Of a stretch of 64,000 bases of DNA, positions 45,872-55,192 are shown piece by piece. Numbering within the stretch: the stretch's first letter is position 1; each line of letters begins with the position of its first letter. The stretch is from Nostoc desertorum CM1-VF14 (GTDB taxonomy: Bacteria; Cyanobacteriota; Cyanobacteriia; Cyanobacteriales; Nostocaceae), in the NCBI GenBank assembly GCA_019359245.1, contig JAHHHR010000031.1, positions 35,515 through 99,514 of the forward strand, written 5' to 3'. A model generated the notes under the pieces. The model had not been told where the DNA came from and made no database searches. It was given only the letters and a program-made list of their open reading frames with translations. Position numbers and translations under genes: made by a program.

Positions 45872-48800
45872 ATGCTGAGTGCCATTATTAAGTGGGCGAT
45901 CGCTCGCCGTTGGTTAGTCATTCTGGGGACAATCATCCTCACTATTTGGATATTTCGGACGATTATCCAAATGCCTTTGGATGTTTTTCCTAGCTTTGCA
46001 CCACCTCAAGTTGAAATTCAAACTGAAGCACCAGGACTCGCCCCCGAAGAATTAGAATCCTTGGTAACTTTACCAATTGAAAGTGCGATTAACGGTACTC
46101 CGGGAGTGACAGCAGTCCGCTCATCTTCAGCAGCAGGAATCTCTGTGGTTAAGGTCATTTTTAACTGGGATACTGATATTTATCAAGCTCGTCAGTTAGT
46201 AACAGAGCGATTACAACAGAGCTTTAGTAAGCTGCCGTCAGGGGTAGAAACTCCCCAAATTTCCCCTACAAGCTCGCCCATTGGGACTGTATTACAATAT
46301 GCCTTTACCTCCGAAAGCACTCCTTTAATGGAAGTGCGGCGCATTGTTGATTGGCAAGTAACAAATCGTCTTTTAGCTGTGCCTGGTGTTAGTCAGGTAG
46401 TAGCTTATGGTGGCGATGTTCGCCAATATCAAGTATTAGTTGATCCAGAAAAATTAAAAGCCTTTAATATCACTTTAGAAGAGGTAGAACAAGCAGCTAA
46501 AGCTGCCAATGTCAATGCTCCTGGTGGCTATTTAATTACACCAGATCGAGAAAAGTTAATTCGGGGGATTGGGCGGATTGAATCTATCGAAGAATTACAG
46601 CAATCAGTGATTACTGCCCGCAATGGTACACCTGTCAATCTATCAGATATTGCTGATGTGCAAATTGGGGCGGCGATAAAACGGGGTGATGGTAGTTTTA
46701 ACACTCAAAAGGCAATTGTTGTGATGATTAACAAACAGCCTCAAACCGATACTCCTACCGTCACCCGTCTTATAGAAAATGCGATGTCAGAGATTCAAGG
46801 AGGATTGCCCAAAGATATCAAAGTCACACCAACCTTTCGTCAAGAAAACTATATTGATTCTTCTATTGAAAATGTTAGAGAGGCTTTAATTGAAGGTAGT
46901 ATTATTGTAGCTTTAATTCTGATTCCCTTCTTAATGAATTGGCGCAACTTAGCTATTTGTTTAGCTGCCCTACCTTTATCTTTACTACTAGGAGTACTGT
47001 TACTAAATTGGTTAGGGCAAGGTTTAAATACCATGACTTTGGGAGGGTTAGCCGTAGCGATTGGTTCAGCCGTTGATGATGCAATTGTTGATGCTGAAAA
47101 CGTTTACCGTAATCTACGAGAAAATAAATATTCTCCTAACCCCCGCCCAGTTTTAGATGTTGTATTTGACGGTTGTCAAGAGGTACGCGATTCGGTATTT
47201 GGAGCTACCATCATTACTATAGTTGTCTTCTCCCCAGTTTTTGCTTTAGCAGGTGTAGAAGGTAGCATTTTTATCCCGATGGGATTAGGCTATATGGCAG
47301 CAGTTATCGCTTCGAGTATCACAGCATTAACGGTGACTCCGGCTTTATGTGCAATTTTACTGCCTTATGGTCGCTTGCCAGAAACAGAACCTTGGATAGC
47401 GAGATTTTTTAAACGACTTTATTATCCTTTATTAATATTTTCTCTCAAGCGTGCGGAAATTGTTTTAGGTTTAGCGATCGCTAGTTTGGTAGCTGCAACT
47501 ATAATTTTCCCCTCCTTTGGCAGAATATTTTTACCAGAGTTTCAGGAGCAAACTTTAGTAAATACTCTAACTCTTTATCCGGGGGTTTCACTGGAAGCTA
47601 CTAATGCAGCTGGTGAAGCACTTCAGCACGCACTCAAGGGAGACTCTAGATTTCCTTATGTGCAGTTGCGTTCTGGACGTGCGCCAGGAGACGGAGATGC
47701 AGCAGGAGTGAATTTGGGACACTTGGATATCGAGTTAAGCGACGCAGGGATGAAAGATCGGCAGGGGACGATTGAGAAGTTAAGGGGAGAATTCGCTAAG
47801 TTACCAGGGGTAGCACCGAATATTGGTGGTTTTATCTCGCACCGCATGGATGAGGTATTGTCTGGGGTGAGGAGTGCGATCGCTGTCAAAATCTTCGGGC
47901 CAGACTTAGAACAACTCCACACCGTTGGACAGCAAGTTAATGATGTCATGAAAACCGTTAATGGGATTGTAGATTTACAACTAGAACCCCAAATACCGAT
48001 TGAACAAATCCAAATAAAATTCAAACGACCTGCTGCTTCCCGGTATGGTTTAACAGTAGGCAAACTTGCTGAAATCATTGAAACTGCTCTTAATGGACGA
48101 GTAGTATCTCAAATTTTAGAAAAACAACAAACTTTCGATTTAGCTGTGTGGTTAAAGCCAGATGCACGGCAAAATTTGGATACGATTGGCAATTTGTTAA
48201 TTGATACTCCTATCGGTCAAAAAATTCCTTTAGCACAGGTTGCTACAATTGAAAATGGTACTGGGCCTAATACTATAAATAGAGAGAATGTATCCCGATT
48301 AATTGTTGTTTCTGCTAATGCTAATGGTAGAGATTTACGCTCTATTGTCAATGAAATTAGAGACAAAGTTAATCAACAAGTACATCCACCATCTGGTTAC
48401 TATATCCAGTATGCGGGTCAATTTGAAGCAGAAGAAAGAGCAACTCAGAATATTTTCATATCAAGTGCGATCGCCTTTGTTGCAATTACAGTCATCATGT
48501 ACATTTCTGTCAAATCTATCTCTTCTACTGCCATGATTATGATTAATTTACCTTTGGCTTTAGTAGGAGGAGTATTTTCAGTAGCTTTGACTGGTGGTGT
48601 TATTTCTATTGCTTCTTTGGTTGGTTTTATCACTCTATTTGGAGTTGCTACCCGCAATGGTTTGTTGCTTGTGGATAATTACAACACAAAATTTGCCAAA
48701 GGTATACCATTTAAAGAAGTTTTGATTAAAGGGTCAATGGAACGTTTGAATGCGATTCTGATGACAGCTTTTACCTCTGCTTTGGGATTAGCACCTTTAG

Positions 48801-48970
48801 TAATTGAAAGTGGACCAGGAAAGGAAATCTTACAACCACTTTCAATAGTAGTGTTAGGTGGGTTGTTTACTTCTACGGCATTAACCTTAGTAGTTCTCCC
48901 CGCACTGTATGTCAAGTTTGGCAGGTTTTTGATCCCTCAGCACGCTAAAAAAATCTTATATTACTTGTGA
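45872..48970 (+). CDS. heavy-metal RND efflux pump (CzcA/CusA family)
   Basis: 1032 residues with twelve membrane helices in the RND 1+5+1+5 pattern and two large periplasmic loops. The helix 4 motif AIGSAVDDAIVDAEN places acids at D402, D403, D407 and E409, the proton-relay region of the HME (heavy-metal efflux) class, though not identical to classical CzcA or CusA. Works with the adaptor upstream; no outer-membrane TolC-type gene is adjacent. Metal specificity cannot be read. Downstream regulators RppA/RppB-like support metal-responsive control. Confidence 0.92.
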   Translation: MLSAIIKWAIARRWLVILGTIILTIWIFRTIIQMPLDVFPSFAPPQVEIQTEAPGLAPEELESLVTLPIESAINGTPGVTAVRSSSAAGISVVKVIFNWDTDIYQARQLVTERLQQSFSKLPSGVETPQISPTSSPIGTVLQYAFTSESTPLMEVRRIVDWQVTNRLLAVPGVSQVVAYGGDVRQYQVLVDPEKLKAFNITLEEVEQAAKAANVNAPGGYLITPDREKLIRGIGRIESIEELQQSVITARNGTPVNLSDIADVQIGAAIKRGDGSFNTQKAIVVMINKQPQTDTPTVTRLIENAMSEIQGGLPKDIKVTPTFRQENYIDSSIENVREALIEGSIIVALILIPFLMNWRNLAICLAALPLSLLLGVLLLNWLGQGLNTMTLGGLAVAIGSAVDDAIVDAENVYRNLRENKYSPNPRPVLDVVFDGCQEVRDSVFGATIITIVVFSPVFALAGVEGSIFIPMGLGYMAAVIASSITALTVTPALCAILLPYGRLPETEPWIARFFKRLYYPLLIFSLKRAEIVLGLAIASLVAATIIFPSFGRIFLPEFQEQTLVNTLTLYPGVSLEATNAAGEALQHALKGDSRFPYVQLRSGRAPGDGDAAGVNLGHLDIELSDAGMKDRQGTIEKLRGEFAKLPGVAPNIGGFISHRMDEVLSGVRSAIAVKIFGPDLEQLHTVGQQVNDVMKTVNGIVDLQLEPQIPIEQIQIKFKRPAASRYGLTVGKLAEIIETALNGRVVSQILEKQQTFDLAVWLKPDARQNLDTIGNLLIDTPIGQKIPLAQVATIENGTGPNTINRENVSRLIVVSANANGRDLRSIVNEIRDKVNQQVHPPSGYYIQYAGQFEAEERATQNIFISSAIAFVAITVIMYISVKSISSTAMIMINLPLALVGGVFSVALTGGVISIASLVGFITLFGVATRNGLLLVDNYNTKFAKGIPFKEVLIKGSMERLNAILMTAFTSALGLAPLVIESGPGKEILQPLSIVVLGGLFTSTALTLVVLPALYVKFGRFLIPQHAKKILYYL

Positions 48971-48999
48971 AAAATAAATTTCAAACAAGGAAGAAATTA

Positions 49000-49497
49000 A
49001 TGAAAAAGCTAAAATCTAGTTTCATTATTATTGGAAGTGTAGGACTGCTTTTTTTAGGAGCTTGTAGTAACACTAATCAAACAGTTAATACAGAAAATAG
49101 CCCAGTTTCTTCTACTTCAAGTGCCAAGCCTCCATCAGTTATACCTTCACCTGCGGCTAAAAAAACAAATAGTCCGCATGGTGAATCTAAAGGTGGTCAA
49201 GTTGTAGAGACAGGAACTTATCACTTGGAGTTCTTAGCCGAGAAAGAAACTAATGCAACTCACATGGATTTATATTTGCAAACAGGTGACAATCACGAAG
49301 CAGTAACTAATGCAAAGGTAATCGCTCAAGTCCAGCTACCGGATGGGAAACAAAAGTCAATTCCTTTAACCTATGACGTTAGTGGTAAACACTATGCGGC
49401 GACGCTATCTGAAAATACATCTGGTCAGTATCAGGTGAAAATTACTGCGGATATTAAAGGTGAAAAAGTAAACGGGCGTTTTAATTTTAATCGGTAA
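49000..49497 (+). CDS. lipoprotein with YtkA-like domain
   Basis: 165 residues from the ATG at 49000, which has AAGGAAG upstream; a GTG at 48967 overlapping the pump stop is less likely. Lipobox LFLGAC gives lipidation at the cysteine, followed by a Ser/Pro/Thr linker with an SPHGE stretch and a beta-sandwich domain (GTYHLEFLAEKETNATHMDL, AKVIAQVQLPDGK, YQVKITADIKG) of the YtkA/FixH-like type found near metal export genes. Probably a periplasmic metal-binding accessory to the RND pump. Confidence 0.75.
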   Translation: MKKLKSSFIIIGSVGLLFLGACSNTNQTVNTENSPVSSTSSAKPPSVIPSPAAKKTNSPHGESKGGQVVETGTYHLEFLAEKETNATHMDLYLQTGDNHEAVTNAKVIAQVQLPDGKQKSIPLTYDVSGKHYAATLSENTSGQYQVKITADIKGEKVNGRFNFNR

Positions 49498-49546
49498 CTG
49501 TTAGCTCGGCTTACTGAATTACGAATTAGTCTGACAAGTGAAATTT

Positions 49547-50257
49547 ATGCGAGTGCTACTAGTAGAAGATGAAGCAGATTTAGGTGATGCCATTAAGCGA
49601 ACTCTTACCCAACACAAGTACTTAGTCGATTGGGTACTAGATGGTAATGATGCCTGGGCATATTTAGAAAATAGCTGGACACAATATACATTAGCTATTT
49701 TTGATTGGATGCTACCAGGAATATCAGGATTAGAATTGTGCAAACAATTACGCTCCCATAAAAATCCTCTACCTGTGTTAATGCTGACAGCCAAAGACAG
49801 CATGGAAGATAAAGTGGCTGGGCTAGATGCTGGCGCAGATGACTATTTAGTAAAGCCATTTGGTATGGCAGAATTATTAGCAAGATTGCGCGCATTGCAG
49901 AGGCGATCGCCCCAATTTCAGCCCCAGGAATTAACTGTTGGCAATCTAACTTTAGATTACGGCAATAATTTAGTTGTTAGTCAGAATGCTGGGGGAAATA
50001 AACAAGAAATTCCCCTAACAAATAAAGAATTCCAGCTACTAGAATATTTTATGAAACACCCAAATCAAATTGTTACCACAGAACAAATTCGCAATCAACT
50101 ATGGGAAGTCAGTGCAGAACCAGTTAGTAATGTGGTAGCTGCTCAAATGCGGTTGCTGCGTCGCAAACTAGCTAATAGTGGCTGCGAAAATATAATTGAA
50201 ACTTTGCATGGGATGGGATATCGTCTGAATCTTACTGTTGACAGTCCCCATTTTTAA
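49547..50257 (+). CDS. rppA: OmpR-family response regulator (RppA/NrsR-like)
   Basis: Receiver with VEDEADLG, phospho-acceptor D53 (FDWMLPG), LTAKD and VKPFG; winged-helix DNA-binding domain from about residue 130 (LTNKEFQLLEYFMKHPNQIV, LHGMGYRL). Synechocystis RppA/NrsR, the nearest relatives I recognise, regulate nickel and redox responses. It follows the RND genes on the same strand; its likely kinase is at 50906. The ATG at 49547 is used rather than the GTG at 49538. Confidence 0.88.
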   Translation: MRVLLVEDEADLGDAIKRTLTQHKYLVDWVLDGNDAWAYLENSWTQYTLAIFDWMLPGISGLELCKQLRSHKNPLPVLMLTAKDSMEDKVAGLDAGADDYLVKPFGMAELLARLRALQRRSPQFQPQELTVGNLTLDYGNNLVVSQNAGGNKQEIPLTNKEFQLLEYFMKHPNQIVTTEQIRNQLWEVSAEPVSNVVAAQMRLLRRKLANSGCENIIETLHGMGYRLNLTVDSPHF

Positions 50258-50311
50258 GAAATATTAGGCTTGGATCAACACCTTACTTAAAGCTTAGTTT
50301 GGCTGTGGGTG

Positions 50312-50851
50312 CTACCTCGGTGCTTTACGCCAACCATTTGCGATCGCTTCAGATTCTGTGCAAAACCATCTTTCTCCGCGTGCTGGATCAATTACTGTTG
50401 ATTCATAATCCTCGGCTCCTGGAACATGGTAAACCTTAGCTCCCCTATCAATAGAGATGTTACCTTTAATTTGACATTTTGGTTTAGTTACTAATTTAAT
50501 TAGAGAAGGAGAGCGACTACGATTAAACTCTTGTGAAATAATCACAATCATGAACATAACCCCAATGCCAATAAATTTTGGCAGTAACCTGCGTTTATTG
50601 ATATTTTGTTTTTTCTGCAAAGTTTGAGATAAAACCCCTTCAATTGAGGCATTAGAAGCGCTAACTTTTCCATTTGCTTGAGTTGTTAGCTGGTAAAGAA
50701 TCGTATCTCCCACTTTCGGACGGCGAGATGCCCCCTTCAATGCATTGATATGAAGGAAAATTTCTTTACTTCCATCAGCTGGTTTTATAAAGCCAAAACC
50801 CCTATCATCCTTCCATGTTGTTAATTGACCTTTTTGAAAAACAGGTTTCAT
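50312..50851 (-). CDS. cold-shock-domain protein with membrane helix and C-terminal sunset-like domain
   Basis: About 179 residues. Residues 4-70 are a cold-shock domain (GQLTTWKDDRGFGFIKPADG with RNP1-like GFGFI, and IFLHINAL for RNP2). A membrane helix (IGIGVMFMIVIIS) follows near residue 95, then a C-terminal domain with CQIKGNISIDRGAKVYHVPG and GERWFC and AIANGWRKA, like the small domain often fused to secreted nucleases. The ATG at 50851 has GAGGG six bases upstream. It is antisense between rppA and rppB. Confidence 0.8.
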   Translation of the reverse strand: MKPVFQKGQLTTWKDDRGFGFIKPADGSKEIFLHINALKGASRRPKVGDTILYQLTTQANGKVSASNASIEGVLSQTLQKKQNINKRRLLPKFIGIGVMFMIVIISQEFNRSRSPSLIKLVTKPKCQIKGNISIDRGAKVYHVPGAEDYESTVIDPARGERWFCTESEAIANGWRKAPR

Positions 50852-50905
50852 GAACAACCCTCATCCTATCTGCCTATTTTTGTAGTGTTCCCATACAAAG
50901 GTTAG

Positions 50906-52309
50906 ATGAATCAAAATAAATTATTTCAGCAAACCCGCCTGCGTTTAGCGCTGTGGTATGCACTTGTCATGGCTTTGATTTTAAGCCTGTGCGGATTCGG
51001 CATCTACAGAGCAATTTCCCATGCCCATTGGATGACATTAGACCGAGAACTGGAGTCTGTCGCGGGAACATTGCACGATACCATTGAATTAAAATTACAA
51101 AAACCTGGTCAATTAGAACCAGTCATACAGCAACTTTTACCTAATATTTGTGTAGTTGGTAAAAGTTGTATTCAAGGACAATCAGTTTCCAAACGCCATA
51201 TTTTAAGCGCTATAAATCAAAGTAATTACTATGTCCGTTTTTTCGATAACTCAGGACGTTTGATTGCGATCGCAGGAACTTATCCAGACGAATTACCTAT
51301 AATCTTTAACAAAGAACTTTGGCAAACCCTTAAAGATAGCAAAGGCAACTTTTATCATCAAATTTCTTTTGTGCTGCATACCCAAGAAAATCTCGATTGG
51401 GGTTACATCCAAGTAGGGCGAAGTCTTGCGGAATTTAGTAGTTATCTCACTGCGGTAAAACTAACTTTAGCATTGGGATTACCAATTGTAATGGGTTTGG
51501 TTGGTGTTGCTAGTTGGTGGTTAGCAGGATTGGCAATGCAGCCGATTTATCGCTCATATAAACAAGTCCAACAATTTACAGCAGATGCCGCACACGAATT
51601 GCGGACACCTCTAGCAGCAACACAAGCGACAGTAGAATCCGCGCTGATGATGCCTCAATTAGATGAAACAGAAGCGCGAGACATTCTACAAACTCTACAC
51701 CGTCAGAATCAGCGACTCACTACTCTGGTTACAGATTTACTGCTGCTGACTCGCTTGGATCGTCAATCTGTGCCAATGCAATGGGAAATTTGTTGCTTGG
51801 ATGATATTGTTAATGACTTAATAGAGGAATTTGCCGCGTTAGCGATCGCAGCAGGTGTAACACTGGCATCTTCTGTACGGCTATCAACTCCTTTAAATGT
51901 CATTGGTAATGCAGATCAGCTTTATCGCTTGTTTTCTAACTTAATCATCAATGCAATTCAATACACACCACCAACAGGAAAGGTAACGGTTAGTGTAGAC
52001 AGCAGTGACTATTATGCCGTGATTCAGGTGCAAGATACGGGCATTGGTATTCCACAGCAGGATTTGACTCGGATTTTTGATCGCTTCTATCGAGTGAATA
52101 GCGATCGCTCCCGTAGCACTGGCGGTTCTGGATTAGGATTAGCGATCGCGCAAGCAATTATTTTGGCACATCATGGCAGCATAAATGTGCAAAGTGAATT
52201 CGGCAAAGGTAGCACTTTTACTATTAAGTTACCTTTCGATGTCCGCCCACTCGATAGTGTACGCTCTATTTACCCATTTAAAATGCTATACCATCGTTCG
52301 CATCAATAA
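50906..52309 (+). CDS. rppB: sensor histidine kinase (RppB/NrsS-like)
   Basis: Two membrane helices (about residues 15-37 and 185-208) flank a periplasmic sensor domain with C82 and C88 (NICVVGKSC), possible metal ligands. A cytosolic kinase follows with H230 in AAHELRTP, N-box NLIINAIQYT, DTGIGIP and GGSGLGLAIA. The N-terminal region (LRLALWYALVMALILSLCGF, HWMTLDRELESVAGTLHD) matches RppB/NrsS kinases. Likely partner of the regulator at 49547 despite the intervening antisense gene. Confidence 0.9.
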   Translation: MNQNKLFQQTRLRLALWYALVMALILSLCGFGIYRAISHAHWMTLDRELESVAGTLHDTIELKLQKPGQLEPVIQQLLPNICVVGKSCIQGQSVSKRHILSAINQSNYYVRFFDNSGRLIAIAGTYPDELPIIFNKELWQTLKDSKGNFYHQISFVLHTQENLDWGYIQVGRSLAEFSSYLTAVKLTLALGLPIVMGLVGVASWWLAGLAMQPIYRSYKQVQQFTADAAHELRTPLAATQATVESALMMPQLDETEARDILQTLHRQNQRLTTLVTDLLLLTRLDRQSVPMQWEICCLDDIVNDLIEEFAALAIAAGVTLASSVRLSTPLNVIGNADQLYRLFSNLIINAIQYTPPTGKVTVSVDSSDYYAVIQVQDTGIGIPQQDLTRIFDRFYRVNSDRSRSTGGSGLGLAIAQAIILAHHGSINVQSEFGKGSTFTIKLPFDVRPLDSVRSIYPFKMLYHRSHQ

Positions 52310-52358
52310 TACATCACATTTTCGAGGTGCGTACACTATCTTAATGCACCATATAGAT

Positions 52359-52808
52359 TTAAGTTAATTTAAATAATTCTAAACATTCTATTTTTAAAAG
52401 GTCTTTTGTTACCTTAATTTTTCTAAATGATTTAGCAATAATCTCTTCACAAGATATATGAATTTGTGATTGGTTTAATGAAATTAAATCTTGAATTGAA
52501 GCACCATATACAATTTCTGATAAACCACTCCAAACACAAGCAGTGGCACACATGGGACAAGGTTCGCCAGTTGTATATATGCTATAACCTTCTAAAGAAG
52601 GGTTCTTAAGTTTAGCTGTTAAACTACGAATAACGTTAATTTCTGCATGGGCTGATGGATCGTTGTCTCTCCTTACAGTGTTATGAGCTACGGCCATAAC
52701 TTCGTTATCTTTGACAATCACAGCACCGTAAGGTGCATCTCCTTTTTTTGCTTCTGCCAAAGCTAAACGCATAAAATATTCTGGGTTCATATAAGCGGAG
52801 GTTAACAT
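52359..52808 (-). CDS. nucleoside/tRNA deaminase family protein
   Basis: Zinc-dependent deaminase fold with H54-A-E56 and P-C84-x-x-C87, the full catalytic set of cytidine/guanine/tRNA-adenosine deaminases. At 149 residues it fits guanine deaminase or a TadA relative; the lack of the TadA-type C-terminal helix pattern makes guanine deaminase (GuaD-like) the more likely choice, but this is uncertain. An internal ATG at 52790 (MNPEYFMRLAL) is an equally plausible start. Confidence 0.88.
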   Translation of the reverse strand: MLTSAYMNPEYFMRLALAEAKKGDAPYGAVIVKDNEVMAVAHNTVRRDNDPSAHAEINVIRSLTAKLKNPSLEGYSIYTTGEPCPMCATACVWSGLSEIVYGASIQDLISLNQSQIHISCEEIIAKSFRKIKVTKDLLKIECLELFKLT

Positions 52809-52878
52809 AAGGATAATGATTAATAATATCGTATTTCTAATGCTATAACTGGGAATTAAAATTAGTTAATGGTCGAAT

Positions 52879-53670
52879 ATGTTACTGAGCAGACAAGAAA
52901 CAGAATTCTACTTAGAAGACCTGGAAACACCATTAGGTAAAGCGATTAATTTAACCCTTGCCGCTATGGTGCTAATATCATCAGGAATTTTCGTGGCAGA
53001 AACTTATAATATTCCTGATTCTGTGCGGTTTCAATTGCATTTAGTCGATACTGCGATCGTCATCATCTTCGCGGTGGAATATTCACTCCGTCTGTGGAGT
53101 GCAGAAAACAAAATTAAGTATATTTTTAGCTTTTATTCGATTATTGACTTAATGGCGATTTTGCCATTCTTTCTAGGAATGGTGGATATCAGCTTTATCC
53201 GCCTGCTGCGATGGTTTCGGATTTTACGATTAATCAGGTTTATCGATAGGAAATTTTTATTCGCCACTATCAGCACCGAAGATGGAATGATTTTTGCGCG
53301 AATATTATTTACATTATTTGCAATTGTTTTTATTTATTCTGGTTTAATTTATCAAGTAGAGCATCCAGTTAATCCTCAAAATTACGGTACATTTTTGGAT
53401 GCATTCTATTTTTCTGTTGTCACAATGACAACTGTGGGATTTGGCGATGTTACTCCAATTTCTGAATTAGGGCGCTTGCTAACAGTCCTAATGATTTTTA
53501 CCGGAATTGCACTAATTCCTTGGCAAGTGGGAGATTTAATCAAACGAGTGGTGAAAACTACTAATCAGGTAGAAACAGTTTGTTCTGGTTGTGGTTTGAC
53601 TTTCCATGATATAGATGCTGGTTTTTGTAAAAGGTGTGGGACTAAGTTACCTAGCCGCAGGGTTGATTGA
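52879..53670 (+). CDS. voltage-gated-type potassium channel with C-terminal zinc ribbon
   Basis: 263 residues. Six membrane helices: S1 (NLTLAAMVLISSGIFVAE), S2-S3, an S4 with repeated arginines (RLLRWFRILRLIRF), S5, pore and S6. Selectivity filter T185-VGFGD190. After S6 a short linker ends in a zinc ribbon C235-x2-C238 ... C250-x2-C253 (CSGCG, CKRCG). The filter is the potassium signature with Phe for Tyr. The zinc ribbon could gate, tetramerise or sense metal/redox. Confidence 0.9.
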   Translation: MLLSRQETEFYLEDLETPLGKAINLTLAAMVLISSGIFVAETYNIPDSVRFQLHLVDTAIVIIFAVEYSLRLWSAENKIKYIFSFYSIIDLMAILPFFLGMVDISFIRLLRWFRILRLIRFIDRKFLFATISTEDGMIFARILFTLFAIVFIYSGLIYQVEHPVNPQNYGTFLDAFYFSVVTMTTVGFGDVTPISELGRLLTVLMIFTGIALIPWQVGDLIKRVVKTTNQVETVCSGCGLTFHDIDAGFCKRCGTKLPSRRVD

Positions 53671-53804
53671 GAGAGTTAAGTTGTGGCGCTGACAGAGGGT
53701 AAATTTTAGTGTGTACTACAATGTTGTGGTATAAGTAAATCACAAACCTGAGAAAGCCAAATGTTCTAAAAAACGCTGCAAACATTGAGTCATTTAATTT
53801 CTCT

Positions 53805-53939
53805 TACAGCAGTTTTCTTTTGTATGAGGTACAAAGTCGCTGGTTTTGAGGCAGAAGGCAGGAGGCAGGAGGCAGGAGGAAGAATAATTTGATTTGTGAA
53901 TCTTTGGTTCTGTACCTCATTTAGTTGCAAAGTGCTGTA
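53805..53939. mobile_element. MITE copy 1 (IS630-type ends)
   Basis: 135 bases bounded by TACAGCAG and TGCTGTA with imperfect inverted ends including TGAGGTACA and its complement TGTACCTCA. Interior contains GGCAGGA heptamer repeats. Nearly identical to copy 2 at 57899-58015 except for 18 extra bases of the heptamer. The ends match those of the IS630 copy at 61494-62513. Confidence 0.7.
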
Positions 53940-54112
53940 TTTTCAGTAATTCCTTAAAAGGCGTTGCTGAATTGAAGTATGAACTTAAAAAATCAAAGAT
54001 TTCAAACTCTTACAAAGAAAGGCAGAGGGCAGAAGGCATCGCTACCTGCATTATATTAATCTAGGTAAGCTAAAATAATCATTCTCCGAAAGCCGCTTAG
54101 GAAAGAGAACCA

Positions 54113-54952
54113 ATGCCTAACCTCAACCTCCTTTCAGAATATAAAAGCTTTGGTGGCAAACTCGGCTTTTACAGTCATCATTCCTCAACCTGTAATGGTG
54201 AAATGCGTTTTGCTGTCTATCAACCACCACAAGCAACTCAAAAACCTGTACCGATTCTGTATTTCCTCTCTGGGTTAGCTTGCACCGAAGAGAATTTTAT
54301 GGGGAAGGCGGGGGGAGTGCAGCGCTTTGCGGCTGAGTACGGTTTGATATTGGTTGCACCAGATACTAGTCCGCGTAATAGTGGGATTGTAGGTGAGGAT
54401 GATGACTGGGATTTTGGCACAGGTGCGGGTTTTTATGTTGATGCTACAGAAGAACCGTGGCGTAAAAACTATCAAATGTATAGTTATGTCGTCCAGGAAT
54501 TACCTGCTTTAATTACTGCAAACTTTCCCACCCTACCCGATAAACAAGGTATTTTCGGTCATTCGATGGGGGGACATGGGGCGCTTGTCTGTGCGATGAG
54601 AAACCCAGAACTTTACAAATCAGTATCAGCTTTTGCACCTATCACTGCACCTATGCGTTGTCCTTGGGGTCAAAAGGCTTTTAGTGGTTATCTTGGCAGC
54701 AATCAAGAAACTTGGCGTGATTATGATGCTAGTGAATTAGTAAAAAAAGTAGGATATCACAGTTCGATTTTGATTGACCAAGGAACTGCTGATAAATTTT
54801 TAGCTGAACAATTAATGCCTGAAGTGTTTGAGCAAGCTTGTGCAGATGTTAACCAGCCGCTAAACTTGCGTTATCAAGAAGGCTATGATCACAGTTATTA
54901 TTTCATTGCCAGTTTTATTGAAGATCATATCCGTCACCATGCGTTAGCGTAG
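54113..54952 (+). CDS. fghA: S-formylglutathione hydrolase
   Basis: Alpha/beta hydrolase of the esterase D family that releases formate from S-formylglutathione in glutathione-dependent formaldehyde detoxification. Nucleophile elbow G149-H-S151-MGG; LSGLACTEENF near residue 52 supplies the oxyanion region; SYYFIASFIEDHI with GYDHSYYF gives the catalytic histidine; D in DQGTADKF the acid. Length 279 residues is normal. The partner alcohol/formaldehyde dehydrogenase is not adjacent. Confidence 0.95.
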   Translation: MPNLNLLSEYKSFGGKLGFYSHHSSTCNGEMRFAVYQPPQATQKPVPILYFLSGLACTEENFMGKAGGVQRFAAEYGLILVAPDTSPRNSGIVGEDDDWDFGTGAGFYVDATEEPWRKNYQMYSYVVQELPALITANFPTLPDKQGIFGHSMGGHGALVCAMRNPELYKSVSAFAPITAPMRCPWGQKAFSGYLGSNQETWRDYDASELVKKVGYHSSILIDQGTADKFLAEQLMPEVFEQACADVNQPLNLRYQEGYDHSYYFIASFIEDHIRHHALA

Positions 54953-55192
54953 CTTACCGTAGCTATCGCTTTATTAATTACAGCAGTTTTTATCTATATT
55001 AAACCCCACATTATCTATAGGATTCGTATTTAACCCGGTTTGATGGGATTGGTATCAAATGGTGTACATGAATAATGAATTATTAGAAAGGCTAGAAAAA
55101 CTTATCATGGGTTAGATGGCCATAGTCTTGAAAATAAGTACAATTACATACTGAATCAAGCCGTCAAAATCTTTTTGTAATGGAGTGTCGAA

